Source: Saprospiraceae bacterium
GTDB lineage: Bacteria > Bacteroidota > Bacteroidia > Chitinophagales > Saprospiraceae
Length of the DNA: 64,000 nt
Direction: 5' to 3'
NCBI GenBank assembly: GCA_016718205.1
Contig: JADKEB010000001.1
Span: 1-64,000, forward strand
The notes beneath the pieces were generated by a model. It searched no databases and was not told where the DNA came from. It saw nothing but the letters and a program-made list of their open reading frames with translations. Both the position numbers and the translations under genes were made by a program. Positions 40,757 to 48,543 of this stretch are shown one piece after another; position 1 is the first letter of the stretch, and every line of letters begins with the position of its first letter.

Positions 40757-40865
40757 CGCTATAGCAAATGCGGGTATGCGTGTTCGTTGAAACATTTGAA
40801 ATCTTTACATACATTTGTGCTGGCAGACAGTTGAGCAACAATTTATTCCCGCACTTGCCATAGCG
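40757..40865. repeat. Large imperfect palindrome between genes (attC-like layout)
   Basis: CGCTATAGCAAATGCGGG (40757-40774) pairs with CCCGCACTTGCCATAGCG (40848-40865), 16 of 18 strictly and all 18 if G-T pairs are allowed. GCCAACGTTGGC follows at 40865-40876. It lies between the stop of one gene and the start of the next on the same strand. Size and place resemble an integron recombination site, but the canonical GTTRRRY end is not found. Confidence 0.55.
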
Positions 40866-40913
40866 CCAACGTTGGCAGTAATGGTAGGACGGCCCAACCG
40901 ACAACGATAGACA

Positions 40914-41710
40914 ATGCAGAAAACGACATTTAAAATATCAAAAATGGACTGTCCATCCGAAGAGCAAATGATACGGATGAAACTTGCCGAATTGACGAAC
41001 ATTATCTCGTTGGACTTTGATATTTCAAAAAGACAACTGACCGTTTTTCATTTAGACAACCACAACCAAATTTTTCAACGACTTGATAACTTAAAGTTTG
41101 ACACTTCAATTATTGACAGCGTTTCGATAGACAATTTTACCGCAACGACAGACACTACAGAACGAGATAAAAAATTACTTTGGCAAGTTTTAGCCATTAA
41201 CTTTCTCTTTTTTGCACTTGAAATTACGGCAGGTTTCATTTCAAACTCAATGGGACTTGTTGCCGACAGTTTAGATATGCTTGCCGACAGCATTGTTTAC
41301 GGACTTGCACTTTTTTGCAGTTGGAGGGCCAATGACACGAAAAAGAACATTACAAAATCAGCAGGTTACTTCCAGTTGACACTTGCAGTTTTCGGTTTAT
41401 TGAAGTAATCAGACGATTTATAGGAACAGAAACAATTCCAGCGTTTAAGACAATGATTATTATTTCAATTCTTGCTCTTATTGGTAACGGACTTTGTTTG
41501 TATTTACTGCAAAAAAGTAAAAGCAAGGAAGCACATATGAAGGCGAGTATGATTTTCACATCAAATGACGTAATCGTAAATCTTGGAGTTATGGTAGCAG
41601 GCGGACTTGTTTATATGACAAATTCAAAATATCCTGACCTTATCATTGGGACATTTGTGTTTTTCATTGTCGGACAAGGAGCATTTAAAATTTTAAAACT
41701 ATCAAAATGA
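40914..41710 (+). pseudogene. CDF cation efflux protein with N-terminal metal-binding-like domain, one frameshift
   Basis: The N-terminal 70 residues (FKISKMDCPSEEQMIRMKLA) look like a heavy-metal-associated domain with a single Cys. The membrane part has GFISNSMGLVADSLDMLADS, the CDF metal site (D-x3-D), and later SMIFTSNDVIVNLGVMVAG with the second site. A G is missing near 41402, so the frame ends at 41408 and resumes as EVIRRFIGTETIP to the stop at 41710. CDF proteins export Zn, Co, Cd or similar ions. The metal cannot be told from sequence. Confidence 0.8.
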
Positions 41711-41786
41711 CGGACGAGAGAAGAACCACTACTGATAACAGCTTGGCAAAACGTTAAAGTCTTTTAAAACTAATTAACTTTTAAAA

Positions 41787-41828
41787 AAAAACCGATCCGC
41801 AAATCTAATGCTCTTCTGGCTTAGTAAA
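41787..41828 (+). repeat. Structured repeat element A, partial copy A2
   Basis: Bases 41787-41828 are identical to the first 42 bp of copy A1 (38689-38730), starting with AAAAACCGAT. The match then weakens and the right-hand end is missing. The preceding 30 bp (AAAGTCTTTT region) also resemble the bases before A1. Confidence 0.7.
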
Positions 41829-41982
41829 AATAATGCCTGCTGGTTTTTGGCGAATAATTTCTACATCGATGTAAAATCCGGTTCAAATTTACCAGGAAAT
41901 CCGGAGCAAACTGAACCAGCCAGGTTAATTCTCCGATTTGCTTTCCTTATTCGAAATATGCCCCGGTGTCGTATTTTTTTAG

Positions 41983-42073
41983 TGGCATAGTCATTGCTGA
42001 AGGCTCTTTTACCTGGATTATTTATATCCACATTTAAATAAGTCTTTCCATTTCAAAAACTACCCTATATTTG
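41983..42073 (+). promoter_or_regulatory. Repeated promoter module, copy 3
   Basis: GCTGAAGGCTCTTTTACCTG (41996-42015) is followed 50 bp later by TATATTTG (42066-42073). The flanking TGGCATAGTCA is shared with copy 1. It precedes the DsrE-like gene. Confidence 0.6.
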
Positions 42074-42258
42074 TGATTGATAGGATGATACTTTTAAAAG
42101 TACAAACATGTCACAATCGCCAAACAAAGGTTTTTAAATTGATTTTGAATACAATTGAAAAAAAAATCTATTTTACAGATTGGCGCAAGTAAATAAAAAT
42201 ACAAACTTTAAGGGCAAGTGTAAAACGACACTCAAGAAAAAAGCAAAACATTTGAAAT

Positions 42259-42613
42259 ATGAAGACTTTAATAATTATCAATGACGCTCCATATGGAACA
42301 GAAAAGCATTTAATGCTTTAAGAATTTCCAACCAACTCAACAAGGACTTTCCCGAAACAGAAGTAATAATCTTTCTTATGGCAGACGGAGTAAATTGTGC
42401 CATTCCAAACCAAAAAACACCCCAAACGGTTATTACAATATTGAGAGAATGTTAAAACTATCAACCAATAAAGGAACTCGACTTCTACTTTGTGGAGTTG
42501 TCTTTGAAGCAAGGGGGCTTAAAAATATTGAACTTGTTGATAAGGCAGAAATTAGCACCATGGCTGAACTAACAAAACAAATAGTTGAAAGCGATAAAGT
42601 CCTGACATTTTAG
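42259..42613 (+). pseudogene. DsrE-family sulfur-relay-like protein, frameshifted
   Basis: Joined across frames the product begins MKTLIIINDAPYGTEK, continues as ALRISNQLNKDF and EVIIFLMADGVNCAIPNQK, and ends GTRLLLCGVVFEARGL to the stop at 42613. This matches the DsrE/DsrF-like fold of about 115 aa, with Cys residues in the positions that carry sulfur. One base is missing near 42310 and another near 42420. It lies 68 bp before the MFS-rhodanese gene, so both may handle sulfur species. Confidence 0.7.
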
Positions 42614-42680
42614 TGTAACCAATGTCACAAACTAATTATTATTGAAAAAGTAATTTTGTGCATTTCAAATTAAATTCTCT

Positions 42681-44040
42681 ATGACCAAAAATATAAAACT
42701 TGGAATTAAAGAAAATTGGAAACAGTTTACCATTTTGGTAATCGTAAACGCTTTTGTTGGCGGAATGATAGGAATGGAAAGAACTATTTTCCCCCAGTTT
42801 GCGGAGTTAGAATTTGGTGTGGCTTCAAAAACTGCAATTCTTTCTTTCATTACAGCTTTCGGTATTACAAAAGCAATAGCCAACTACTATACAGGACGTC
42901 TTGCTAATAAATTTGGACGAAGGAATTTACTTTTATTCGGTTGGCTTCTTGCAATTCCAATTCCTTTTCTGCTCATAAATGCTTCAAGTTGGAGTTGGGT
43001 AATTTTTGCTAATGTGCTTTTAGGAATTAGTCAAGGACTGACTTGGAGTAGCACTGTTGTAATGAAAATTGACCTTGTTGGAGAGAAAGATCGTGGTTTT
43101 GCAATGGGTTTAAATGAATTTGCAGGTTATTTTGCAGTTGGTGTTGTTGCTTTTCTTACAGGTTATATTGCTAATACGTATGGCATTACACCTTATCCAT
43201 TTTACTTAGGCATTTTCATTTCTATTGTTGGTTTCATTTTGACAGCGTTATGGGTAAAAGACACCAGAGTTTTTGTTCATAAAGAAAGTGTAACAGATAA
43301 CACAGTCCAACTTGACAATGTGTTTTTGGAAACTACTTTTAAAAACAAAACTTTAAGTTCAGTTACACAGGCAGGACTTGTAAACAACCTGAATGACGGA
43401 ATGATTTGGGGGCTTTCCAATCGTTTTGTTTTCACTAAACTTCGACAACGAAAATATTGGAATAATCACAGCCATTTATCCAACCGTTTGGGGTATCGGG
43501 CAACTTTTTACAGGCAAAATGTCCGACCACTACTCTAAAAAAGCAATGCTATTTTGGGGTATGCTTTTACAAGGATTGGCAATTTTACTTATTCCATTCA
43601 GTAGCGAATTTTATGTTTTGGCTTCCATTTCTGCAATTTTAGGATTAGGAACTGCACTGGTTTATCCTACATTTTTATCAACTATTGCCCAAGCGACAAG
43701 TCCGAAACAACGTGCAGAAAGTATCGGAACATTCCGACTTTGGAGAGATTTAGGTTACGCTTTTGGTGCAGTAATATCAGGCGTTACTGCCGACTTATTC
43801 GGTATTGAATACGCCATTTTTCTCATTGGTGGACTAACAATTATATCTTCACTTATAATTAAATTCCGTATGCCCGAACAAATAAATGTAATCAAAGAAT
43901 GTATTGAAGTGGACGAAGTAAAACAAGCACTTCAAGCCAACAAAAAAATTCAAATCATTGACGTAAGAAGCAAAGAAGAATATGAACAGGCACACATTCC
44001 AAATGCCTTGAATATTTCACTTCAAGAGTTAAAAAACAAT
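42681..44040 (+). pseudogene. MFS transporter-rhodanese fusion, 5' part
   Basis: The ATG at 42681 opens a major facilitator transporter: FVGGMIGMERTIFPQFAE, NKFGRRNLLLFGWLLA, GISQGLTWSSTVVMKIDLVG. A missing T near 43407 shifts the frame; the second half runs as IGIITAIYPTVWGIGQLFTG to KFRMPEQINVIKE. The C-terminus starts a rhodanese domain, IQIIDVRSKEEYEQAHIPN, and is cut after QELKNN at 44040 by a group II intron. The catalytic Cys part lies beyond the intron at 45896-46048. Such fusions may move or sense sulfur compounds. Confidence 0.85.
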
Positions 44041-45895
44041 CGAGTCACGCAGGGGAATCTCACCCCTACGTTCTCACGGAACCGTGCGTGAAAGTCTCCC
44101 TTCACACGGCTCTTCATGTTTGTAAATCACACAAAGATAATATACCTTTAGGGATATACCAATCTCCAATGGGCAAATAGATCAGGGCTCTCTTTGTATT
44201 TTGTCTTTAACCATCGGATGGCTGCATACTTATACAATCCTTTCTCCCATTTTACCCACTTAAGTAGTCGGGCATTGAGTTGATTCCAGACGTAGCGCAT
44301 ACTTCCATTCTCAAACTTGTGAAAATAGTTGATGATGCCCCGTATCATTGGATTTAATTCTTTTGCCAATAATTCTATGGGCTTTCGCCTTTTATGAATT
44401 GACCAGCTACTGAATTTGCTCAAAATACCAGTTCTCGATTTGATACTCACAAATGTGCCAGGTAGGCTCTTAACGCCTTTCTTCGTCTTGACACCCGTTG
44501 GCTTAATGCTGAATCCCAGAAAATCATATTTCTTCGGATAGATCCCTACAGATTCTCCCCTTAGATTTACGATCTTTGTCTTTTGTGGATGCAACTCCAA
44601 ATGACAATGTTGCATTCTTACCTTTATGACTTTCAGCATAAATAGAGCCTGCTTCTCCGTCTTGCAATGTACCACAATGTCATCTGCATATCGCTCAAAT
44701 GGCTTCTCAGGATGATTCTTCTCCATCCATTTGTCAAATACTACATGAAGAAACAGATTTGCCAACAGCGGACTAATGACGCCACCCTGTGGTGTGCCTG
44801 TCATCGTATCTCTGTACATTCCTTCCTTACTCACTACTCCCGCTTTCAGCCATCTCTGTACATACATCAGTACCCATCTGTCACTACAGTAATGTTTCAC
44901 TGATTTCATCAGCAGATCATGATCTATATTGTCAAAGAACCCTTTGATATCTATGTCTATTACAAAATCATGGTTTAATGTTCTTGCATTAGACTGACGA
45001 ACTGCATCGTGTGCACTCCGATTGGGTCTGTAACCATAGGAATCTGCATGAAACAGTGGCTCTAATATAGACTCCAGATGTTTCTTTACTACTTGCTGTG
45101 CTATCCTGTCGAGTAGCGTCGGTATGCCTAACAGGCGCTCGCCACCATCTCGCTTCGGTATAGCTACTTGTCTGACAGGTTCCGGAAAGTATGTCCCTGA
45201 TGTCAGCCTGTTCCATAGCTTGTAGAGTTCTTTACTTCGATTTGCATCTAAGTACTCCCAACTCATTCGGTCTATGCCATAGCTTCCTTTATTGGCTCTT
45301 ACTTCCTTGTACGCCTGCCACACCATCAGCTTGGTGATTGGTTGTGATTTTGTCTCAAAATAATCGGTCATCCCTTTTGATCGGTTGTCAACTCTTTTGT
45401 AAACTAAACATGCCAAACCCTTCGCTCCAACTCCATTACAGAGTCTTCATCACTACTACGATTTGGTCTGCCGCCAACATCTCAGATCATCCCTTATCTG
45501 ACTGCTTCCTCTTACGATTTTACAGTACGATGTTGACTTCTCTTGTTCCATATGATAGCCTATGTACAGTTCTTGCCAACTTAACCCCGGTTATCATGTA
45601 TCCAGAAATCAGGTCGCCCGATACACTCTGTCGCAAGCACAAACGTAACTGCCTGCTTTTGATAACTTCTATTGCCCTTACGAGGCTTCATCATTGGTTC
45701 ACTTTCATTCAACTCCTGTACACTCACCTACAGCTGTCATTGCAGCCGTTTTTCCTTAACGTTCAGCACATCTGTCTTTCGGCATTTGCACCTTAAGGTG
45801 GTTTGGTAGCTACCCCTGACGGTCGCCACCGAGAGACCTACTCTCATCTATCATACAGCATCAACCTATCTGCATAGGTTGTTCAAGACACACAC
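44041..45895 (-). mobile_element. Group II intron with maturase, antisense to its host gene
   Basis: On the minus strand the intron opens GTGTGTGTCTTGAAC at 45895 and carries about 480 nt of domain I-III before the reverse transcriptase gene. Domain V is at 44079-44112 (GAGCCGTGTGAAGGG and CTTTCACGCACGGTTC around the loop), and domain VI at 44041-44078. The ends are set by the host gene: joining base 44040 to 45896 restores the rhodanese frame exactly (QELKNN-VSQLDKNF). Because the intron lies opposite to the host gene, it cannot splice from that mRNA. The domain V form suggests a short bacterial class such as C; that class is tentative. Confidence 0.88.
44148..45371 (-). CDS. ltrA: Group II intron reverse transcriptase/maturase
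   Basis: The protein is about 407 aa from ATG 45371 (MTDYFETKSQPITKL). It shows the reverse transcriptase blocks: KGSYGIDRMSWEYL, VRQVAIPKRDGGERLLGIPT, IDIDIKGFFDNIDHDLLM, GTPQGGVISPLLANLFL and the catalytic FERYADDIVVHC. The thumb/maturase region follows (IRGIINYFHKF, MRYVWNQLNARLLKWVKW). There is no HNH endonuclease domain. The protein splices its own intron and copies it into new DNA sites. The frame is intact, so the intron may still be active. Confidence 0.92.
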   Translation of the reverse strand: MTDYFETKSQPITKLMVWQAYKEVRANKGSYGIDRMSWEYLDANRSKELYKLWNRLTSGTYFPEPVRQVAIPKRDGGERLLGIPTLLDRIAQQVVKKHLESILEPLFHADSYGYRPNRSAHDAVRQSNARTLNHDFVIDIDIKGFFDNIDHDLLMKSVKHYCSDRWVLMYVQRWLKAGVVSKEGMYRDTMTGTPQGGVISPLLANLFLHVVFDKWMEKNHPEKPFERYADDIVVHCKTEKQALFMLKVIKVRMQHCHLELHPQKTKIVNLRGESVGIYPKKYDFLGFSIKPTGVKTKKGVKSLPGTFVSIKSRTGILSKFSSWSIHKRRKPIELLAKELNPMIRGIINYFHKFENGSMRYVWNQLNARLLKWVKWEKGLYKYAAIRWLKTKYKESPDLFAHWRLVYP

Positions 45896-46048
45896 GTTTC
45901 ACAGCTTGACAAAAACTTTCAATTTGTTACTGCTTGTGGCAAAGGTGGCGGACGGTCAGCAGACGGAGCAAAACTTTTAAAAGAGTTTGGACTGAATGCA
46001 ATTTGGCTTTGTGGGGGGACAAATAAATGGTTGAAAATAAACGGATGA
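45896..46048 (+). pseudogene. MFS-rhodanese fusion, 3' part
   Basis: This continues the rhodanese domain after the intron: VSQLDKNFQFVTACGKGGGR, with the catalytic Cys in TACGKGGGRS, then SADGAKLLKEFGLNAIWL and a stop TGA at 46046-46048. The fusion is in frame with base 44040. Confidence 0.85.
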
Positions 46049-46121
46049 CTCCCATTCCATCAACTAAAAGTCGTTCATAAATTTTCATTGAATTTCTTGA
46101 ACCTTTCTAATATAAAGGAAC

Positions 46122-46286
46122 AAAAACCGACCAGCAAGTTTAATGCTCTTTCGGCTTAAGTTTTTAAAGATCAAGCCTGTAGGTTTCGATGAAAAATATC
46201 TCAACCCACAAATGGCTTTGGCGGATATTTTTCACCGAAAATCTTGACAAAGCCGCCACCCACTTTTTTGCTGCTTATCGGTTTTT
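46122..46286 (+). repeat. Structured repeat element A, copy A3 (165 bp)
   Basis: Ends AAAAACCGA and TCGGTTTTT match copy A1. The inner stem is TGAAAAATATC / GATATTTTTCA (46190-46200, 46224-46234): the bases differ from A1 on both arms yet still pair fully. The hairpin AAGCCGC / GCTGCTT is also kept, and CTTGACAAAGCCGC precedes it in both. Confidence 0.75.
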
Positions 46287-46321
46287 ATTTATGGTATCCT
46301 GTGTTTTGGGACACGGATACA

Positions 46322-46504
46322 CTAATAATCATCTGACCGAAGTCTATGGGAATACTTTTTCCTGATTTCCTTTTCCAGAATCTCATATTCTTCTTCTGTC
46401 ATACTACTGTTGTGAAATGCCTTCATTTTCAAAAGCATGATCTCCTGCTGCATGAGCAAATCATCATCAGGTGCAAAATCTGATTGGTCATCACTGTGGT
46501 CCAT
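46322..46504 (-). CDS. Small acidic protein, unknown function
   Basis: A 60-aa frame (MDHSDDQSDFAPDDDLLMQQ) with an acidic start and a basic helical end (MTEEEYEILEKEIRKKYSHR). Composition is protein-like, but no family is recognised and there is no promoter I can assign. It lies on the strand opposite to the next two genes, near element A3. Confidence 0.45.
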   Translation of the reverse strand: MDHSDDQSDFAPDDDLLMQQEIMLLKMKAFHNSSMTEEEYEILEKEIRKKYSHRLRSDDY

Positions 46505-46627
46505 AAACTACTATTTAGGTTCTGCAAATCTACATAAAACAAATCCCAAATCCACATTCACAAATCTGCAACTAACCAAATCCACATTTTTTTTTACCCC
46601 ACATACAGGCACAAAGGTAGCTTCGGG

Positions 46628-46703
46628 TCTGATATATGCAAGGTCTGCTAACCACTCATCCTACGCTTGCGCCTTTCAGGCGTTCCACCTTGCATAAATC
46701 AGA
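46628..46703. repeat. Long hairpin before the small paired genes
   Basis: TCTGATATATGCAAGGT (46628-46644) pairs with ACCTTGCATAAATCAGA (46687-46703), 16 of 17. The loop itself holds GCGCCTTTCAGGCG. It resembles the palindromes at 36726-37176 in style but not in sequence. Confidence 0.6.
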
Positions 46704-46781
46704 CACCTTACGCTGGCACTGCACCTGTTAGTGTGGCTGAGTGAGCTGCACATCTTTCATTCATTTTATACTTTTATTATC

Positions 46782-47090
46782 ATGGCTACTATATCATTAG
46801 CTTTTCATCCCGGTCAGCTGGTCCAGACTTCCCGCATATTTGATGCATCCTGTGAGCACCAGCCTTTCTTTGCTTTTATTCGTTCCTGTATCGCTCGTCA
46901 TCTCCGTGGTGATTGGGGTGATTGCTGTGAGCAGGATCAGGACAGTAATGAGTCGGCGCTCCAGGGCGGCGGTCGGCTATTTTCTGTCTATGTCATTCCG
47001 CCACAGCTTTTTCCTATGGAGAGCAAGATTTGGATCATCACTGAGTCATCCAGAGAGTACACTACTGTATTATTCCCTTCAGAGTATTAG
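46782..47090 (+). CDS. Small mobile-element protein, paralogue 1
   Basis: From ATG 46782 this is a 102-aa protein: RHLRGDWGDCCEQDQDSNES, then ALQGGGRLFSVYVIPP, then KIWIITESSREYTTVLFPSE. It matches a family of small plasmid and island proteins with the pattern GDWGD..E.D...N..AL..GGR..S.Y and KIWIIT....R..TTVLFP.EY. Their function is unknown. It shares this pattern with the next gene, so the pair arose by duplication. A terminator follows at 47102. Confidence 0.72.
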   Translation: MATISLAFHPGQLVQTSRIFDASCEHQPFFAFIRSCIARHLRGDWGDCCEQDQDSNESALQGGGRLFSVYVIPPQLFPMESKIWIITESSREYTTVLFPSEY

Positions 47091-47101
47091 TCTCTGATTG
47101 G

Positions 47102-47128
47102 ATAGCCTTGGTCTTTGACCAGGGCTAT
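47102..47128 (+). terminator. Terminator after paralogue 1
   Basis: ATAGCCTTGGTC-TTT-GACCAGGGCTAT hairpin followed by TTTATTTATCC. The identical hairpin follows the next gene. Confidence 0.85.
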
Positions 47129-47167
47129 TTTATTTATCCTATTTTTTCACTTTTTAATTTTATACTC

Positions 47168-47494
47168 ATGAGAGCACCATTAGTTTTACCATCACTTCCT
47201 TTTGATCCCGGCACCGTTGTATTCAGTCCGGGCATCACATCAGCACTTGAGTCTTCCTTATCCCTCAGGCAGATTATAGATCACTTTCTGGAGTGCCATC
47301 TGGCCACGGATTTCGGCATTGTATCCAGAGCTATGAGATTTGATAATGTTTTAGCTGCATTGCTGGAGACTGGCCAGCTCACATCCAGATATTACCTCCA
47401 TCATCATATTTGTCCACCTGAGACAGGTCTTATTATTACTACCCATCTGGATGAGCGTACCACCACCATCAGGTTTGCTTCTGAGCAGGAGTAG
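47168..47494 (+). CDS. Small mobile-element protein, paralogue 2
   Basis: From ATG 47168 this 108-aa protein has HLATDFGIVSRAMRFDNVLA, then ALLETGQLTSRYYLHHH, then GLIITTHLDERTTTIRFASE. These line up with GDWGD..., AL..GGRLFSVY... and KIWIITE...TTVLFPSE of the previous gene, though the identity is low. The start beyond 47168 is excluded because the longer reading runs through the preceding terminator. Function unknown. Confidence 0.7.
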   Translation: MRAPLVLPSLPFDPGTVVFSPGITSALESSLSLRQIIDHFLECHLATDFGIVSRAMRFDNVLAALLETGQLTSRYYLHHHICPPETGLIITTHLDERTTTIRFASEQE

Positions 47495-47503
47495 TCTTAT
47501 ATA

Positions 47504-47532
47504 GATAGCCTTGGTCTTTGACCAGGGCTATC
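47504..47532 (+). terminator. Terminator after paralogue 2
   Basis: GATAGCCTTGGTC-TTT-GACCAGGGCTATC hairpin followed by TTTT. Same stem as at 47102-47128. Confidence 0.85.
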
Positions 47533-47625
47533 TTTTAATTGGCATTGCAAATTTTCTTTGCGGCACTAATAGGGGTGCACGGTCGGAAGTAACCCCAGTT
47601 TGGAAGCAATTTTAAATTAAAAAAA

Positions 47626-47649
47626 GGCCCCGAACCAGCGTCCGGAGCC
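47626..47649 (-). terminator. Terminator of the minus-strand operon 47690-49296
   Basis: GGC-CCG/CGG-GCC hairpin. Read on the minus strand it ends in TTTTTTT. It lies 40 bp after the stop of the gene at 47690. Confidence 0.8.
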
Positions 47650-47689
47650 TAACCCATGCAAATAACCAAAACTTAATCTCAACCTTAAC

Positions 47690-47875
47690 CTAATCCTTAG
47701 GCTTTTCCGGTGGCCACAACTTATGCAATCCCTTCGATACCCCAAAACTCACCATCGCACCTACACACGCCAGGATTCCGGTCTTTAGTATGTCGCTGCC
47801 ATCCACGATACCAATGAAAGCGATCACGGTACCACCAAGGGTACCCATGGCCTGATCACTATGGTGAATTCCCAT
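47690..47875 (-). CDS. Small membrane protein (holin-like), unknown
   Basis: From ATG 47875 (MGIHHSDQAMGTLGGT) this is a 61-aa protein with two hydrophobic segments, TLGGTVIAFIGIVDGSDIL and TGILACVGAMVSFGVSKGLH, and a charged tail WPPEKPKD. Size and topology recall holins and other small membrane proteins in phage-like modules. It overlaps the next upstream gene by 17 bp. A longer start at 47917 is possible. Confidence 0.6.
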   Translation of the reverse strand: MGIHHSDQAMGTLGGTVIAFIGIVDGSDILKTGILACVGAMVSFGVSKGLHKLWPPEKPKD

Positions 47876-48119
47876 CGATACCTCCTTCTCCCTTTTGCCC
47901 GATGACATCATCTCCAATGTTGGTAAACTGACTTACAGCCGTAGCCACACCGCCAGCTGTCACCAGATATCCACCAATGGTCACCACAGCTGCAGGAAGC
48001 GATACCGGAGCAGTCAGCAACACAGTACCCACACCTGCCATGATCAACCCAATATTTCGCAACACCTTAAAAAACTTTGGCGTCGGTGCCTTTGCCCTAT
48101 CTATGATTTTACTCATCAC
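47859..48119 (-). CDS. Small membrane protein, unknown
   Basis: The 86-aa protein has a basic N-terminus (MMSKIIDRAKAPTPKFFKVL) and two glycine- and alanine-rich membrane segments, IGLIMAGVGTVLLTAPVSL and AVVTIGGYLVTAGGVATAV. It then has an acidic, glycine-rich tail. Similar proteins occur in Bacteroidota mobile regions beside DUF5675 genes. Its start overlaps the DUF5675 stop by 4 bp, so translation is probably coupled. Confidence 0.65.
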   Translation of the reverse strand: MMSKIIDRAKAPTPKFFKVLRNIGLIMAGVGTVLLTAPVSLPAAVVTIGGYLVTAGGVATAVSQFTNIGDDVIGQKGEGGIDGNSP

Positions 48120-48511
48120 TTTTTACTTTTAATGTCAATAAAATGTTCCTTCTCTCCACTTATCTTCAGATTCTCAATGATATAGTTCAGAGCCAGTCTG
48201 GAATGCTGACCTTTCCCATTCCCACTCAAAGAGAACACCGGAGCTATACAGCCCCGGAGTTCCTTCTGAGCATCATTGGCCACATGTACCAGGATACCTG
48301 ATCTGCCTTTCACTCCATTTATCTGCAGGCACTCACCGAATTTCGGATGTTGAATGATGGCCACTGGATAAACTCCTTCCGGCACACACGATACATTTCG
48401 CTCATTATTGGCCCATCTCAATTCAATACTCCGACACAGCAAGATACCTTTGATAAAAATCAACCCATCTGTCCAGCCATCCCGATACAACCTTTGAAGC
48501 TCAATTACCAT
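48116..48511 (-). CDS. DUF5675 family protein
   Basis: The 131-aa protein has CVPEGVYPVAIIQHPKFGEC, LQINGVKGRSGILVHVAND and ELRGCIAPVFSLSGNGKGQH, the conserved blocks of DUF5675. Two His and the Cys residues are placed as if in a peptidase-like site (compare L,D-peptidase folds), but no enzyme activity is established for the family. It is intact and sits in an operon with two small membrane proteins, a grouping that resembles a lysis-type cassette. That role is inference. Confidence 0.75.
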   Translation of the reverse strand: MVIELQRLYRDGWTDGLIFIKGILLCRSIELRWANNERNVSCVPEGVYPVAIIQHPKFGECLQINGVKGRSGILVHVANDAQKELRGCIAPVFSLSGNGKGQHSRLALNYIIENLKISGEKEHFIDIKSKK

Positions 48512-48543
48512 CTCAAATCTTTAGAAATTACTCAATCTTAGTC

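Noticed and set aside
45338..45796. 152-codon plus-strand frame in the group II intron
   Set aside because: It is antisense to intron domains I-III and to the start of the maturase; RNA structure explains it.
37518..46286. Classical integron array
   Set aside because: No intI gene and no GTTRRRY/RYYYAAC ends at the palindromes; kept only as a cassette-like resemblance.
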